A stretch of DNA of 64,000 nt from Styela clava (GCF_964204865.1 NC_135251.1:14508001-14572000), one strand, 5' to 3'. Shown: positions 13,601 to 26,400, numbered from the stretch's first letter. Made by a program: numbers and translations. The notes: a model not told the origin generated them from the sequence alone.

Positions 13601-16600
13601 CAAAACGAAGCACTCCGAAGGAGTGTCAAATCTTTTACAATACTGTTAGTCTTCCCCATTAAAAAATCTACATTTCGCCTGACCAGCAGATCTGTGGAAT
13701 GAGATCGTGGAATCGCCACACTGTGCACCATTTTTAATTATGATGACATTATCAGTCATCACATGAACTTCAAAGTAATGAACGAATCCCAAACAGCCCA
13801 CAGAAATTTTTAAAATAAATATCAGTAGTAGGCAATAGCTTTCTAGCGACAACAGCAATCTTCGAATACTGAAAATTTCAAAGCAATTAGTTCTGTAGTT
13901 GATGAGTAAAGCGATTTTTAACAACAACAACAACAGCGAGAAGAAGATTACTTACTACAGCAACAATTTAACAAAATGATCCATTGGTCCACTTTATGTC
14001 CAATTGAACAATGACATCATTGGCTTCACAATTATTTTGAGATTCAGCAAATTCCCATTGATGCCATTATAAAGATATCACTATTATCATGATTATGAAC
14101 TATGTTGGAAAGTCATAAAAGTAATTTCCATTCCAATATAATACATATCACTAGATATCAGTGGCTGCATCTACAGGGCCTTGCTCAGAGCAAAAGATGT
14201 ATTTCCATTGACTCAAATACTATACAAAAGGCAAGATAATATTGAACTCGTTATTCTTTACCTTGGTAGCCTATATAAGGAAAGTAATGAAACGACATCG
14301 CTTGCTATACAAACATGATAAAGCTATACTAAACTATTTTTTACCTATTGCTACCTTACCTAAAGCACGACACTGCTGAATGAATTATACATTAGTTTGG
14401 TATAGTTTAATGCAATTTTGAGTAGGACCTCAGATTTTAATCTACTGAGCAAATGATATGGTATATCCATGTGTTGGGCATTTCAAAAAAAAAAAAAAAC
14501 GAGTGTCAAGAGTCACTTTATACTAATACACAATTGCCAATGATATACTGTAATTATGTAGTAATTAAATCATCATTTGGCCAACATTCAACCCGAAATC
14601 AATCCCAAAAAAATTATTAAAAGGAAGAATGATAACGCTGAAAATTGCAATGACATCATACACACACACACATATATATTACTAAACTCTTTGTTATATT
14701 TCTTAGCATTCGACCTATACTAACTAGGGCTGGGCATTTCGAATGACTCTTTTCTTTGTAGTGAGTTATTGATAAAACATGTTTCTTATTGTGTGAGAAT
14801 GCTCAGCAAACTGTCCGAGTGATAAAGTCACATACAATTGAATATCTTTCAAGTATTCGAGATTTGATTAAAAAATCATTCGATAGTGAAATCACCAGGC
14901 ATTCAAAATTTCAAATATGCTCAGCCCTACCTATTATGTAGGTAACACATAATGTCTGAAAAGATAAATTTGTATACCGATACATCCTTCAAATAATAGA
15001 TTCACTTAAAATGTCTTCCCATAAGTTATTGCTATTATATTTGTACTTACTAAAGTGCTACAAAAATGTGAACAATGTTTTATATTTGATTAGCTGTTGA
15101 ATGGAATACCTCTCAATTTCTCCATAAGTTTTCCTCTGGACTTAGGGCCTTTACCATCCCATCTTGCACATTTGTGTAATTCTTTTGCATCTTTTAACAT
15201 CAGAAACCTGTGACAACAAATATAAATATTTTATACTACATCCAAAAACAAAATATGGTCAAGAGATTAGCCATGACTTTGAAACAAAATTTATATTTAA
15301 TATTGATATCCTGACAAGAATATTTAACAGCAAACAATTTATTATAATTCCAAAATTGAAAAATTGATCATATTTCATAATTTTGCTGCATAGTAAGTCA
15401 ACTGATAATAGTAGATATTCAATATAAATTCCAATTTCCTTAAATAATAACAATTTAATTTAAAATTCAAGGGGATATGAATGAGCTAAGATACAAATAC
15501 AAACAAGGACAGAAAAGCATTTGTTATACCAAAGAAAACTTGAGAAATTGAGCAAATGCGATAAATTTGAAAATTTTAATAGTGTGTTTGAAGGACAGCA
15601 TTAGATTGAATATAACTAAATAACCAAATTATTTGATTTTTATTCACTTTTCAATTAGCAGCATAGAAGAGATAAAAGTCAAAGAATAAAATTTTTTTCC
15701 TAAAATTTAAATAATACCTTTGGTCATTGTTAGAACAGACTCATTAGACAATACATGTAAAATCATGTTTAGTGTGCTGTGTAGCTTGTGATTGATTAAA
15801 ATTGTTTTACAATGTTGCAAGCAGGCATGAAATAATTTGAATAATATGCCTTCGAACATATCTACATAAAATAGTTTTCAAGTAGATACTGCTGTCAACT
15901 GAAGGGCAATGTAACGATTAGGGTTGAATCTAGTGACTTAACTAAGGTAAATGAAGCCAATTCTTTTGATATTTTAAATTTGTTAAAAAATTAACAATCA
16001 ACAATTTTCAGTCAAATAGAGCAACATCGGTTTATTATTGACAAATGCATGTTCATGCACAAATATACGCAAGCAAAAATATACAATACATTTCCCAGTA
16101 AATTTTTTCATGTGTGGAAATTTTTACACAGATATGCCCACCCTTGACCTAAGGTAATTTTTACTCTCCAAGTTTGTTTGTTTGTTTTACAATTGAATTG
16201 CTTTTTAAAAACATATTGGGTTTTATATTTCACAGATCACATTAAAAAAAAAAGTATGTGAAAATAGCCTGTCTATAAGAGGATAGCTTTGTTTGAAATT
16301 TTCAACAATATGTCACAAAGCTACTACATAAAAATAATTATTCAAAATGAAGATTTTTATAAGATTCATAAGTTTATGTCACGGTTTGAGACTCCTCAGA
16401 AAATTTATCAACCGTTGACGAACATCCTAATTTCTAGACTGACTAAAAACTGTACACACTTCAAACAGACTTTGCCAAGAAACAATAAATCAATTTTTTG
16501 CTGTGTCTTTTGAGTATGTAAATTTACTATTCCAAATCACAATTATGACAATTTAAAATTCCCTGACCTCATTGATTAACTAAAATTTGAACCTTCAAAA

Positions 16601-19600
16601 TTTGCTCAATTCACGACTTAAATAATATATTTTCTATTCTTTTCAAAAAACCTAATCAGCAAGATTTCTGATAAAACCAAGTTGTTTGAAAAAAATGAAA
16701 TATATATAATACTGAAACCTTCTTTTATTTTTATTATCAAATCACACGACTTTTATCTTATATTTAAAAAACATCTGTTTAGGTAAGTATAAACCTGAAA
16801 ATTATTCACGAACACATCATACATTGGTAACAATAGAATGTATTTAGAAAATTGAATATTGTTACTAAAAATAATATGAAACGGGCGATGAATAAAGCAA
16901 CGAATGAAGGCTGATAAAAATTAATCAATAATGAATATCAATTCACTCAATATCAGATGCTAAATGACATTTGCCAACTAATCTCTTGTAACAGATTGAA
17001 ATTAACAACTGGACTAATTAACACCCTAACGTTATAAACACAAAATTAACTTGTGAACTGCAGTTGCTAAGTATGCTGGAATAGGAATAAGGAATGATAC
17101 TGCCTCTGCCTAGTGCCTAGAATAAGATAACTTTCTTTGAAACTTGAAATTTGAAATTTTTTTTAACCTAAATAAACATAATCACTGAAATGGAGGCTAA
17201 AAGCTGACATGGCCAAACTTAAGGCCCAAGGGTGACCTCTCAATCTGACCTGCCAATAAGAATAACTCACAACTGTGATTAAATTTAGTTTATGCAAGAT
17301 GCTTAATATTGTTTTCCACTTTTTTGAACACTGTAAATATTGTTCATAAACCATAAATTTTCACATCACAATTACATGGCCGGCCAGTCTAGGTGGGCAA
17401 AATTTCTGGGCCCTAGTTCAAAAACCTCGGCCACCCCTGGGCTGAAGATATCTCAATAAAATCCTTATGAAAAACTTCTCAAAATCAACACAATGATTTG
17501 GGATGTCTTACCCAAATATTTGCGTTCTGGAATTTTGTTTTGCAATTAACCTAAATTATTGAAAATGATAAATTCTGCAAAAAACAGTAATTTTGATTTT
17601 TGATTATCCAAATAAGATAAAAAAAAAACGAATAACAATAACAGAAAATTCGAAAAATTTTCAGTTGAATTCCTTGCGATAATTATGCACACATGCATAT
17701 GCAATAACTTGAAGACTTCAGATTAACAGAGTTGATATAACATACCCAGAAAGCTCATGGACACGACTGACAAACTTCCGTAATGGAGTGATTTCATTTC
17801 TTAGGCAATGTAAAGCTTCAAGTAATCTTCCATCTTCTATTAGTTCAAGATACTTTTGTTCGAGAATGTAAAATTTCATTTTCTGAAAAGAATAAAATGG
17901 TGAATAAATTTGTGTAATATAAAAGCATAGCTGAAGCATTGAGAAAGACTTACTACCAATGAATTAATTTTTTCTACCAGTACCTTGGCCCTGTATGAGC
18001 AGCCAAATATTTGGAAAAGAACCGGAATATTTCTGGTTCGACATTGCCTAAGTCAATTTAATCCACCATGGGTGCGATGGAGGGCATGGGATTTGAACTC
18101 AAGATTCAACCTGCGATGCCATCATAATTAAGTCCAGCGGTTCGAAGAACTAGGTCAGTGGTTCCATACCTTTTATGGCTCGTGGCCCTCTCATCCTTCC
18201 AGTGGTATCTATAGTGTAATATTAATTGGTAGATTCCAATTACCATTATGTTCAAACATTTCATGGTCAACAAAATGAAAACATGTGAAATAACCTTATC
18301 AGGTGATGAAACAGGGAAGAACAGGGAGTTTTTTTTTGCAAAGTGAAAATTAAAATCAGTTTTGCGCCTAGCATTGTTCCCCCAACTGCCCCGGTTGAGA
18401 ACAGCTTCACTAGGCCATCGCATCACCTAAAAAGGTTGTTCATAATTTTTATATTTAAGATAAATTGTTGTGCAATCATGACGCCTGGTGAATATTAAAA
18501 GGAAAATTGGATTGAATCGCTAACAGTATTATCAAGGATACAAAACTGATCAAATAAGCTATCTTCCACCTAAGCACTAGGTGAGACACAAAGTGAATAA
18601 AATACAGTACTAAGATAAATGTGAATTGGTATCCCATTAAAGAACACACTTTTAAATTTGTCATTCAGTCATAAATCGCAATAAGTCATGGCATTTCATG
18701 ACGAATATTATAATATCACTTGATACCTATTCATGCCTTCGGACATTGTCATGATGTTGGTACAATATATTTAATAATACATGAATAAAATTTATGACTA
18801 AACAGCTGTTAGTTGGTGAGAATGCTTGTCTGAGAAAATATTCATATAAGTAGCAGAAAGCCATATGAAATAATTTTGAACTCTAATGACATGTTATATA
18901 CTAACCGAAATCAGTTCGGTTGTTTTTATTTCAATATTTTAAAATTCCAAGTGTACAATTTCAATAGGTATATTGCATAATGTAACTTAGGCTCCACAAA
19001 GACTTGAATGATTCAGATATTGTATGATCCAAAACCCAGTCCGTTAACAACAGTATGACAAACCTATTTTGATTCAAATCATTTAATTCAGAAAGATAAA
19101 ATGTGTATTTCAAATTGAATTCCACTAATAATCAAGATTCGAATAACCGATAAGCATGTTATAGGCCTAATAATAAAATGAAATAAAAATCACCTAATTT
19201 GATATAGGCCTATGTGATAATTATGGTAGGGAATAAAATCGGAAACCTTACATCCAACGAATGTCTAGTTATATTTAGTTTCAACAAAAATCAATAGCAA
19301 GGAATAAGGATGGTGAACCTTATTTACTGATTTTACATTATGTATGAAAGAGGAATGCAGGTCCTGCATTTAACCAATGTCTGCATTAATGAAAAAAATT
19401 TAATGTTGCCATTCATAAGTTTGGTATTTTGTAGTTCTGAGCTTTTCACTTGCAGATCTTGTATAAGAACTAAGACAATTTCTGTCACTCGATTTTATAA
19501 AATTTGTGCATGGAAACATATATGAGAATGAAAAGCGCTGACAATTTACCATGGTTCGAAAAAGAGCTTGGAAGGAAATTCCACTCTGAAAAAAGTATAA

Positions 19601-22600
19601 TATCCTATTTCACGTCAACCAATTTAGAAAAAGTATTCTAATGCACTACTACAACCTAATCCCAATGAAGAAATTTCTGCAGATGAACCAATGTGTTTAG
19701 CTACGAATGGCCAGCCCAATTGTATTGTTATGTCATAATCGTTAGATCAAAACAGAAAAAATGTCATGTCAAAACAGCATTACAGCCAGTAGCTGAATAT
19801 TGGTATACCAAAATCAATTAGCTAACCTGCAAGTGTTTTTGGTGCCTAAGAAGTGGTTTTAGTTCAGACAATGTTGCTTCTATTTTGGTCCAATTTCCTT
19901 CCATAACTTGTTTCCTGAATAAAGGTGCTGCACTGTGCTCTTGATGACAGCCGGATTCATTCATCAAAACCTCAGCAGATTTCCTGTGGAATAAAACAGA
20001 AAGTGAGTATATCAAACCTGAATGATTACGGTCTACCATAGTAGGTACTAGTATATAGCTAGATATCAGTTGTGGTTCTATACACGACCCAACATACATA
20101 CGATTCAACGTAGAATAGTACAGATTTATCGTATATTCTCACATATAAATTGAGTTCAATACACAAAAAAAAGTTGCCAAACTTATACGCACATAACTCT
20201 TATCGCACTAAATAGTCGGCTTATACAAGTATAACTCTGATTGCATTCAAACGAAATGACATTATGCTAACTTAAATCAAACAGCTACAACTCAGACCAG
20301 GATAAGATTTGCAGGGTCTTTCTGTTGCAGGAGTCAGCTTATATGTGTGGATATACGATAAGTTCGAGTGATTTTAAAATACTAGTTAGAATATAAAGTG
20401 AAAACTTTTGAAATAATCTTTTGTTAAAAAACAAAATTATTCTGTATTTATATAAGTTCACATAGTGAAATATTCATGAATAGCAAATTCATTTTAAAAT
20501 CCCAATAAAAAAATTTTACAAAGCAGAACTGAGCATACTGTTCCAACATAACAAATTTTGAGTCAAAGCGAAACGAAATGCACCAAACAACTTTTATGAT
20601 AAGGAAATACTGCATTCCCTTACATACTGTGATCTAGAATTTCAAGCAAGACACTTGAATATCTATCACAGAATATTTACAAGACTATTAGAAAGGTAAT
20701 TAAAAAAAAAAGTAATTACTGATAACTATTTTTAACAGAATAATACTATAATTATTCTTTAAAAAATTGTTTCCAATATTTATTATCCAATGTTTAATGA
20801 GATTCTCAAACCAAATTTGACAAACAAAGGATAACCTTATAAGGGCAATGGACAAGGACGCGGTTTAAAGATTGGCATGACACAGTCCATTGAGCATTGG
20901 CAACAGCTGTTTTTCTCTCATATTATCTAACCATATATTTTAAACGTATTCAGATAAACCTATGTATTTATTATCAAGTCATACATGGCTGATTGTAATA
21001 AGATGATTTATCAATTGCAATATCCCTTTTTGTAATATATTACCGTAGTGATAACTTTTCAGAATACAGGATATTTGTTTAATGTCAATATAAAAGACAG
21101 TAAAATGATACTTAATAAAGGTACCTAAAAGAAAAAATCATACTGTCAATTTTTTGGCTAAACCCAAATGAAATATTAATAAAGTGGCCACAGCTACAAA
21201 CATAACAGATTTTGTGCATCCACAATATTCAGTACCAAATGTGCTTTACTAAAAAGTAAAAACACAGTTGTTACATAAACTTAATCAGAATGAATTGATA
21301 TAGTGGTCATAAAGTCATGATTACAATTTCCAAATGTGGTCTCAGTTCTCAACCAGGTTTGTTTTATTTTATGCGATTTATTTAAAACTTTTTACTTCAG
21401 TAATACACCTTTATATGCCCACCATTAGTTGCAAGGAGCACATCAAAATCTATTCACCTAATATAATACAAGACTTTATAAACATTTTGTATATTTTTAC
21501 AAAATATAACTTTTCAAGAAATGCTGGAATCATCAAATTGACAGGAAAAGTTGAAAACTTTGTCGAGGGGATGGAACTTACATATTTCATTGAGGCACTA
21601 TGATGAAATAAAAAGGAACATTTTAATCAATCAATTTGTACATTTCGAATAAATTCATTCAACTGACTCCATTCTAGTTTATGATATACTCTGACATCTG
21701 TAGTCGAATATTTAAAAAATAGTTCAAAATCAAAGGAAAAAATACTGAATATAATGGAGGATCACTTACTCTAGTCCTAATTCCCGTAAATGTTGTCCAA
21801 TCAATCTTACAACTTCTTCATCGCTCCTTGATAATTTTGGTCGCTTTGTTGTGGCTACACGTGAATCTCCATTTGCAAGAACAACTGCTTTAGTACATGC
21901 AGCACCCTCCTGAAAAAAGAAATGCCCATCAGAAACTTCATAATTATGTATCATATCAAAACAACAAAAACAATGCACCCTGTTCAGAAAGCCCTGTTAC
22001 AATTTTAAAATTAGGTTATAAAGTCAGTTCTCAATTTATTTTAACCAGGTTTGTTCATTATTATTTTATTCAGTGCTTATTCAAATTTGTTACCTCATTT
22101 GATATACCTTTATTATGAGTTAAGTCGCACAAAGCACATCAAAGTTTCTTATTTCAATGAAAAACCTGCATTACTTGAAAATATTATTATTATTATTGAA
22201 CCTAAAAACAATATGGTAATTCATAACAAATATATCTTGGCATCTAGTAATGAAAATCAATATGTTATTAATTACATAAAAAGATTCCGGCAGGGCCTAT
22301 AAGGGCCACTAAAACGACATAGAAAAAGCAAATTTTCATCTTTTTGTTTCAAAGCAAAAAAAGGGAATTCCTATGTTTTGTTATGTTGACCGCAGTGCTA
22401 ACAGTCGCATTAGGGTTTTTAAATTCATTGCCATAGTTACGTAAGTGAGAACGACAGCAGAAGAAATTAAATCTAATTTGATAATACTAGATATATCAAA
22501 TAAATCATGTGCCAAAAATGAGCTTATACCATATGCTTGCTAATGATCTATTTGGAATGGAGGTTGTCTCATAATAATACTTTTTGCGAATAATGTAAGT

Positions 22601-23345
22601 TGGTTTCTAAATGCCTAATTGAATTACAAATGGGCAACAATAGTTTAAAATAGCAGAGTAAAGTTTCCACGAAAGTCTAAAAAGGTTGGAATGAAGACTC
22701 GATCTTAACAAAAGAATGAATTGAATTTCTCCCATCAATGGCTTATCAAAAAAATCATGCAAGATTGAAATTTAATGTGATTATAAATGTTTACAATCAC
22801 TACCCTTGGTAATAATTAATCTTTATCTTTGCTAAGAAAATTCAATCTTGATATTACTATCAAGAGCTGGGGTGACGAAGCCTATCCCCATGAAGTCGCA
22901 ACCTTTCATTGAACTAGACTCGAAACTACACAAAATTTTAGTGCTCCAGCCTTAACCTATTACTTTTTCATGTTTATAATTTACTAATACTTCATATAAA
23001 TTAAAACAGAAATCGATCAATTTCAGCTTATATAATTTTCAATTTAAAATAATAATTTAAGAGCTTCAAGCTAAAGTTGTATATTTAGGAGCTCAAGGTT
23101 TAATTTTGTTTGAGTCCAACTCACACACAACTGCATTTGGGTTGGTGTTCTATTGTAGTGGTTATAAAAAAAAAACTCAAAAGTATAGAGTCTGGTGTCT
23201 AGCTTGGAAGCAAAAATAAAAATGAAGCAAGCATGCGCCTGTAAATTTAACTTACTTTCAAATTGTAAGCAGCAGAACCGTTAAGATTAGCAGCAGACAA
23301 AGTTGAGCACTCCCCGTTAACAGATTGTGAACTATGTGATTGCAT
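4664..23345 (-). CDS. WDR26: WDR26 orthologue, LisH-CTLH-WD40 protein (14 coding exons)
   Basis: WDR26 is a scaffold subunit of the GID/CTLH E3 ubiquitin ligase complex; this role comes from the family. Joining 23256-23345, 21770-21909, 19827-19983, 17746-17882, 15110-15207, 13295-13454, 10145-10283, 8662-8802, 7583-7702, 6864-7009, 6577-6655, 6098-6227, 5393-5566 and 4664-4686 on the minus strand gives one open frame of 577 residues. Every junction has GT-AG borders and matching phase. LisH lies at about residues 65-95 ([19 protein letters not shown]), CTLH at about 100-175, a conserved linker ([16 protein letters not shown]) near 212, and WD40 repeats from about 265 to 565, ending in a WD-type VRIWGP. 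The protein then stops after a short acidic tail, close to the vertebrate C-terminus in position. The N-terminus is shorter than in human WDR26, which has a long low-complexity leader. The true start is uncertain because the open frame continues upstream of 23345 without an ATG. Confidence 0.95.
5393..5566 (-). CDS. WDR26: WDR26 exon 13, last WD40 repeats
   Basis: The acceptor is ACTCCAG|ACCACA and the donor is TCAG|GTTAAA. It encodes [18 protein letters not shown] and the closing [12 protein letters not shown]. Confidence 0.94.
5712..5865. repeat. Single copy of the GTATGTGTACCAGG repeat family, in WDR26 intron 12
   Basis: TAGTATGTGTACCAGGTTAG at about 5719, with TTGGTACACATACT near 5850, resembles the arms of the inverted repeat at 46826-47036. 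Confidence 0.7.
6098..6227 (-). CDS. WDR26: WDR26 exon 12, WD40 repeat
   Basis: The acceptor is TTAAACAG|GGCATA and the donor is GAGG|GTGAAT. It encodes [18 protein letters not shown] and EEFIASGSE. Confidence 0.93.
6577..6655 (-). CDS. WDR26: WDR26 exon 11, WD40 repeat
   Basis: A 79-base exon. The acceptor is TTTTCAG|AATC and the donor is AATCAA|GTGAGT. It encodes [20 protein letters not shown], which is nearly the vertebrate sequence. Confidence 0.92.
6864..7009 (-). CDS. WDR26: WDR26 exon 10, WD40 repeat
   Basis: The acceptor is TTTACAG|GACCTC. The donor is read as GATGT|GTGAGT because this keeps the phase for exon 11. It encodes [18 protein letters not shown] and [18 protein letters not shown]. 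Confidence 0.92.
7583..7702 (-). CDS. WDR26: WDR26 exon 9, WD40 repeat
   Basis: The acceptor is ATTGTAG|ACTGGA and the donor is CAATGT|GTAAGT; 40 whole codons. It encodes [15 protein letters not shown] and [12 protein letters not shown], matching human WDR26 residue for residue in the GGxxGQFYQC core. Confidence 0.92.
7818..8052. mobile_element. hAT-like MITE in WDR26 intron 8, 235 bases
   Basis: Left end CAGTGGTTCACGAACTTTTT and right end AATAAGAACCACTG are inverted copies. Target duplication not clear. Confidence 0.7.
8527..8595. mobile_element. Fragment of the 20.1 kb MITE family
   Basis: GCTTATATGTGAGGATATAC here matches the right end of the MITE at 20126-20361. No matching left end is nearby. 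Confidence 0.55.
8662..8802 (-). CDS. WDR26: WDR26 exon 8, second WD40 repeat
   Basis: The acceptor is TGTACAG|GTGACA and the donor is ACCAAG|GTAAAA; 47 whole codons. It encodes [20 protein letters not shown] and EFWVWN. Confidence 0.94.
10145..10283 (-). CDS. WDR26: WDR26 exon 7, first WD40 repeat
   Basis: The acceptor is CTTTCAG|AAGAAA and the donor is GATCCT|GTGAGT. It encodes [20 protein letters not shown] and ends in the [10 protein letters not shown] signature. Confidence 0.94.
10364..12387. mobile_element. Non-autonomous hAT-like element, 2.0 kb, in WDR26 intron 6
   Basis: Left end CAGGGATGGCCAATTCGAAT and right end GGAAATGGCCATCCCTG are inverted. Flanks ATCATAGG and TTCATAGG (one base offset at the right) look like an 8-base target duplication. 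No transposase frame is found. Parts of the inside match the element at 55404-57345. Confidence 0.85.
13295..13454 (-). CDS. WDR26: WDR26 exon 6, linker to beta-propeller
   Basis: The acceptor is ACATTTCAG|CTTATT and the donor is ATGAG|GTTGGT. It encodes the highly conserved linker ([18 protein letters not shown]) and KCLYHNAKI. Confidence 0.93.
13575..13940. mobile_element. Partial copy of the ACACGAAAGTC element family in WDR26 intron 5
   Basis: AAATATATGGACATGAAAGC (about 13580) and CTGAAAATTTCAAAGCAATT (about 13868) match the end and interior of the element at 49186-50229. Confidence 0.7.
14725..14929. mobile_element. MITE, 205 bases, in WDR26 intron 5
   Basis: Terminal inverted repeats TAGGGCTGGGCATTTCGAAT and AAATATGCTCAGCCCTA. 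Target duplication not clear. Confidence 0.7.
15110..15207 (-). CDS. WDR26: WDR26 exon 5, end of CTLH
   Basis: This short exon is too small to stand out as an open frame. The acceptor is GTCACAG|GTTTCTG and the donor is AGAG|GTATTC. The translation ([20 protein letters not shown]) aligns with the segment that follows the LSGYL motif in vertebrate WDR26, and both splice phases fit. Confidence 0.9.
17746..17882 (-). CDS. WDR26: WDR26 exon 4, CTLH domain
   Basis: The acceptor is TTTTCAG|AAAATG and the donor is TCTGG|GTATGT. The translation ([19 protein letters not shown]..) is the CTLH helix pair that mediates contacts within the ligase complex in this family. Confidence 0.93.
18154..18412. mobile_element. 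Degenerate hAT-like MITE in WDR26 intron 3
   Basis: CAGTGGTTCCATACCTTTTA on the left and GGTTGAGAACAGCTTC on the right, flanked by ACTAGG on both sides. Confidence 0.55.
19827..19983 (-). CDS. WDR26: WDR26 exon 3, end of LisH and start of CTLH
   Basis: The acceptor is TCCACAG|GAAATC and the donor is CTTGCAG|GTTAGC. It encodes the LisH core [10 protein letters not shown] and the CTLH start ([20 protein letters not shown]). Confidence 0.93.
20126..20361. mobile_element. MITE, 236 bases, in WDR26 intron 2
   Basis: Inverted ends TTATCGTATATTCTCACATA and TATGTGTGGATATACGATAA. A half copy lies near 8527-8595. Confidence 0.75.
21313..22145. repeat. Diverged direct repeat flanking WDR26 exon 2
   Basis: About 21313-21450 and 22008-22145 share CAGTTCTCAA, AACCAGGTTTGTT, TATACCTTTAT and AGCACATCAAA in the same order and direction, with exon 2 (21770-21909) between them. 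Confidence 0.6.
21770..21909 (-). CDS. WDR26: WDR26 exon 2, start of LisH
   Basis: The acceptor is TTTTTTCAG|GAG and the donor is CTAGA|GTAAGT (ends in phase 2). It encodes the basic stretch [13 protein letters not shown] followed by the first LisH helix [14 protein letters not shown], which matches the same place in vertebrate WDR26. Confidence 0.93.
23256..23345 (-). CDS. WDR26: WDR26 coding exon 1 (start uncertain)
   Basis: This exon ends at a clean donor (AAA|GTAAGT). The first in-frame ATG is at 23345 and gives 30 residues rich in Ser and Asn. The same frame stays open up to about 23471 and includes the basic run PPPVKRQRF, which could be a nuclear localisation signal. There is no ATG in that extension and an in-frame TAA lies just before it. 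Either translation starts at 23345, or an upstream exon is spliced in somewhere between about 23346 and 23470. Confidence 0.6.
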
Positions 23346-23474
23346 TCCGGAAGGTTTTGTTGTTGGACTTGAACAACTGGTTGTAGGTTGCGAAGAGAAG
23401 CGTTGTCTTTTAACAGGGGGTGGAGAAAGTCCACCTTCTGCTTGAGCTGATGTCGATGCCAGTATTCCTCTCAA

Positions 23475-26400
23475 GCTTTATACTCCTGCCAAAGTTACCA
23501 CGTCACAGGGATGTCGGTAACCTTAGTCGGAATAAACTTAAATTCGAAAAACTATTTTAGACTGTTTGTTGATAAAATATAAAACCAATTTAAAATTTGT
23601 CATTTCCCAAACTTGATCAATTGTGCTCAAATAATTTTTCTTAATAAACTTATTATTAGATAGTCTGCTCGCGAACATGCATTGTAGAACCAATTTTTAA
23701 AACTTTATTTGGAAAAAAAAGAGTAAAAGTTTAAGCCTGGGCAACATTGGGTAATTTTCCAATTGCTCATCCCTTCTAAATGCTACATAGATTCAATGTT
23801 TTAATGTATGCAATGCTTGGCAATCAGTCCATTGATATTTTTTTCATTCTATAATGTTACTACTTGTGAAATTCAGACTTCAGTATGGAAAAGTCAGATG
23901 TTCACTATGGCACAAGTCGCGCAACTAACTTTCTTGCGTTTTATTCATTTCATCATGTTATTTTGGTTGTTTGCATGTGTGTGTGTGTTGGAAATAATTT
24001 TATAGTTAGGTGAGTGTACACGTGCCACTTTATATGGAAACACCTTTTTATTGAATTTTTTAATAAATTTATCTTTATCAATTAATTTAGCGACTGATAT
24101 AGACTACGGATTTTGAAGTCAAAATATACTTATAAATAATACACAGCATCCTGACTTAAACTTATAGATTCTATATTAAATGCAAAAAATGTCTTTTATA
24201 AAAATATGTGTGTTTGAGATTTGTTGGTCATAGTACAATAGCTCAAAAACGTATACAGAATAATGGACTTTTCGCCTCAGACTTTTCCGACTATAAAATG
24301 GTTTGATTTTTGATTTATATTTACATTTGTCTTGATAGTTAGGGTTGGGGGGTTACACAGTTGTATCGAGCCGCATGTTACTAGTATATGTCGCTTCTGT
24401 GGTAAATACATATCCATAATGTAATTCACGAATATCCATATATAATTATTTTATTTATCAACAACTCCCAAGGTGATTGACAGTCGAAGTCATGACTCAT
24501 ATTGTCATATGCCACTCAAAGGTCAAAACTGGAATATTTCCGAAAATATAAATAGGGAAATCGACCTTTACAAAATAAATCTATTACTAGGCACTAGTAA
24601 GAAGTTTCGCAAAGATGTTGGATGTGATCAAACAAATTCGATAAGATAATAATCAGTAGCTCGACAAATGTGCGGAATCATTGAATGATAATTAACAGTA
24701 TTGTTGACTTGCAAACCAGAATTCAGTTCTGCCATAACTACATTGCAATGAAAGCAAACATTTTATGCAGCAATAATGGTCAGACAGAAAATAAATTACA
24801 GAATATACAAACAGTTTTCAGGACCAATATCCAGTGTCGCGTAGAAGTTTTTAAAACCAGAATCGAGAGTCAGGTTGAATCATGTGTGATCAAAGTCTCG
24901 AATCGAGTCAATACTCACTGGTGGTTGGTTAGTTAATGACGAGTCGAGTCATTCTGTTGAGATGACCTGATTCACTCGGAGTCTTTGATACATGATGGCC
25001 CGAGCCTCGCCAATACAGTCAATTACTTTGAATCTGACAATAATTACGGTAGATATAATCAATTTTCTTCATTCCAGATAACAGTACGATACAGTTCTCT
25101 GATTCAAAGAATGTAGCCCCCACATTAAGACATCAATTATAACAGTGAGTGCAAACCCCTCCTTTATGAAGAAGTCTGGCCTCAATATTGGCACGAATCG
25201 AATATCCTACATATTGACAAATTTTAAAGGCATAAAGTACCCATTACAGCATTAACGATCACAAAATTGAGTTTTATTCAAAGGCAGCAACTTATTTTTC
25301 GTGTAAGTGCGGTTTTAGTTTTTTTTTTTTTTTGATAATTAGCCACACAGATGTAAAGTTTGTGAACCGCTGGTGTAGCACAACAACATCCTTATTTCAG
25401 TATTTAGATACTATTTACAAATTTATGGATGAAGTATTTTTTCAGTTCAGTGTCACTGGCTACCCTAACTTGACAGTTAACCGATTTATTTCAACTGTTG
25501 ACTGTACATCTGTACGAGTTCAGAAAGTGCGCATCAAGTTGTAAAGTCAACATAGAGCTCAACACTCTGACACTTTTAACCACCAGGCCATATCATTCAT
25601 TACCTGAAAACTGAAGCAAATAATTCCAGGAAAAAACTCATCTTACTACTGTCATACTGTAAGTTACTACTGTCAGACTGTACAAATACAGAAATTCACT
25701 TCAGTAAACACAACCAACCAAGCTGTAACCCTAGCACAACAAAATGCTGGAATGATTGGCAGGCAAGAAAAGCCAACCCCAGTATCCAGGCACATTAACA
25801 TTACAACTGCATAACTGAGAACTGACACAAGGAGACCTTTATGAGAGAAACAGTAAAGCAGTTGTTCGTCATATAAAAGACAAACATAATTAACCTAAAA
25901 AGAAAAAAAAAAGATCAGCTGATTGATGACGTATGTTACAGGCAACAACTTTTATGAATTCATTGGATTGTTATCCGACCTTTGACTCCACTGTAATATT
26001 GGCTTCATGAACCATATCGTCCATATTTCAAAGATTTGCCTTATCTTCGTCTATGTGCTGAGGGTGACCTAAATTATTATGTTATACAACAATTAGCACC
26101 GTTGTCGATGGCTATACAATGTATTGCATTTTGAAATGCATTTTTTGTTGTTTAAACCAAATTCTAATTTGTTTTGATGACTCAACCCATGCTTCTGATT
26201 ACATTGCACTAGTGTGTGTATAGTAGAATAGAACTCTACCCATTTTGCTTGTTCAAAATCCCACTTGATATGTTTAACTTAAATTCATTCAATAAAACAA
26301 GTTACCCAAATAAGGGGTAGCTTGTCTGGCCTGCTTTCCCACTTTTTTTCGTTTCGATCATTTTATATTTTGCAATATAATTTCAATTTGTGCAAAATCC

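Noticed and set aside
18060..18125. GGATTTGAACTCAAGATTC, which hints at a tRNA T-arm
   Set aside because: No cloverleaf arms or box A could be found at proper spacing.
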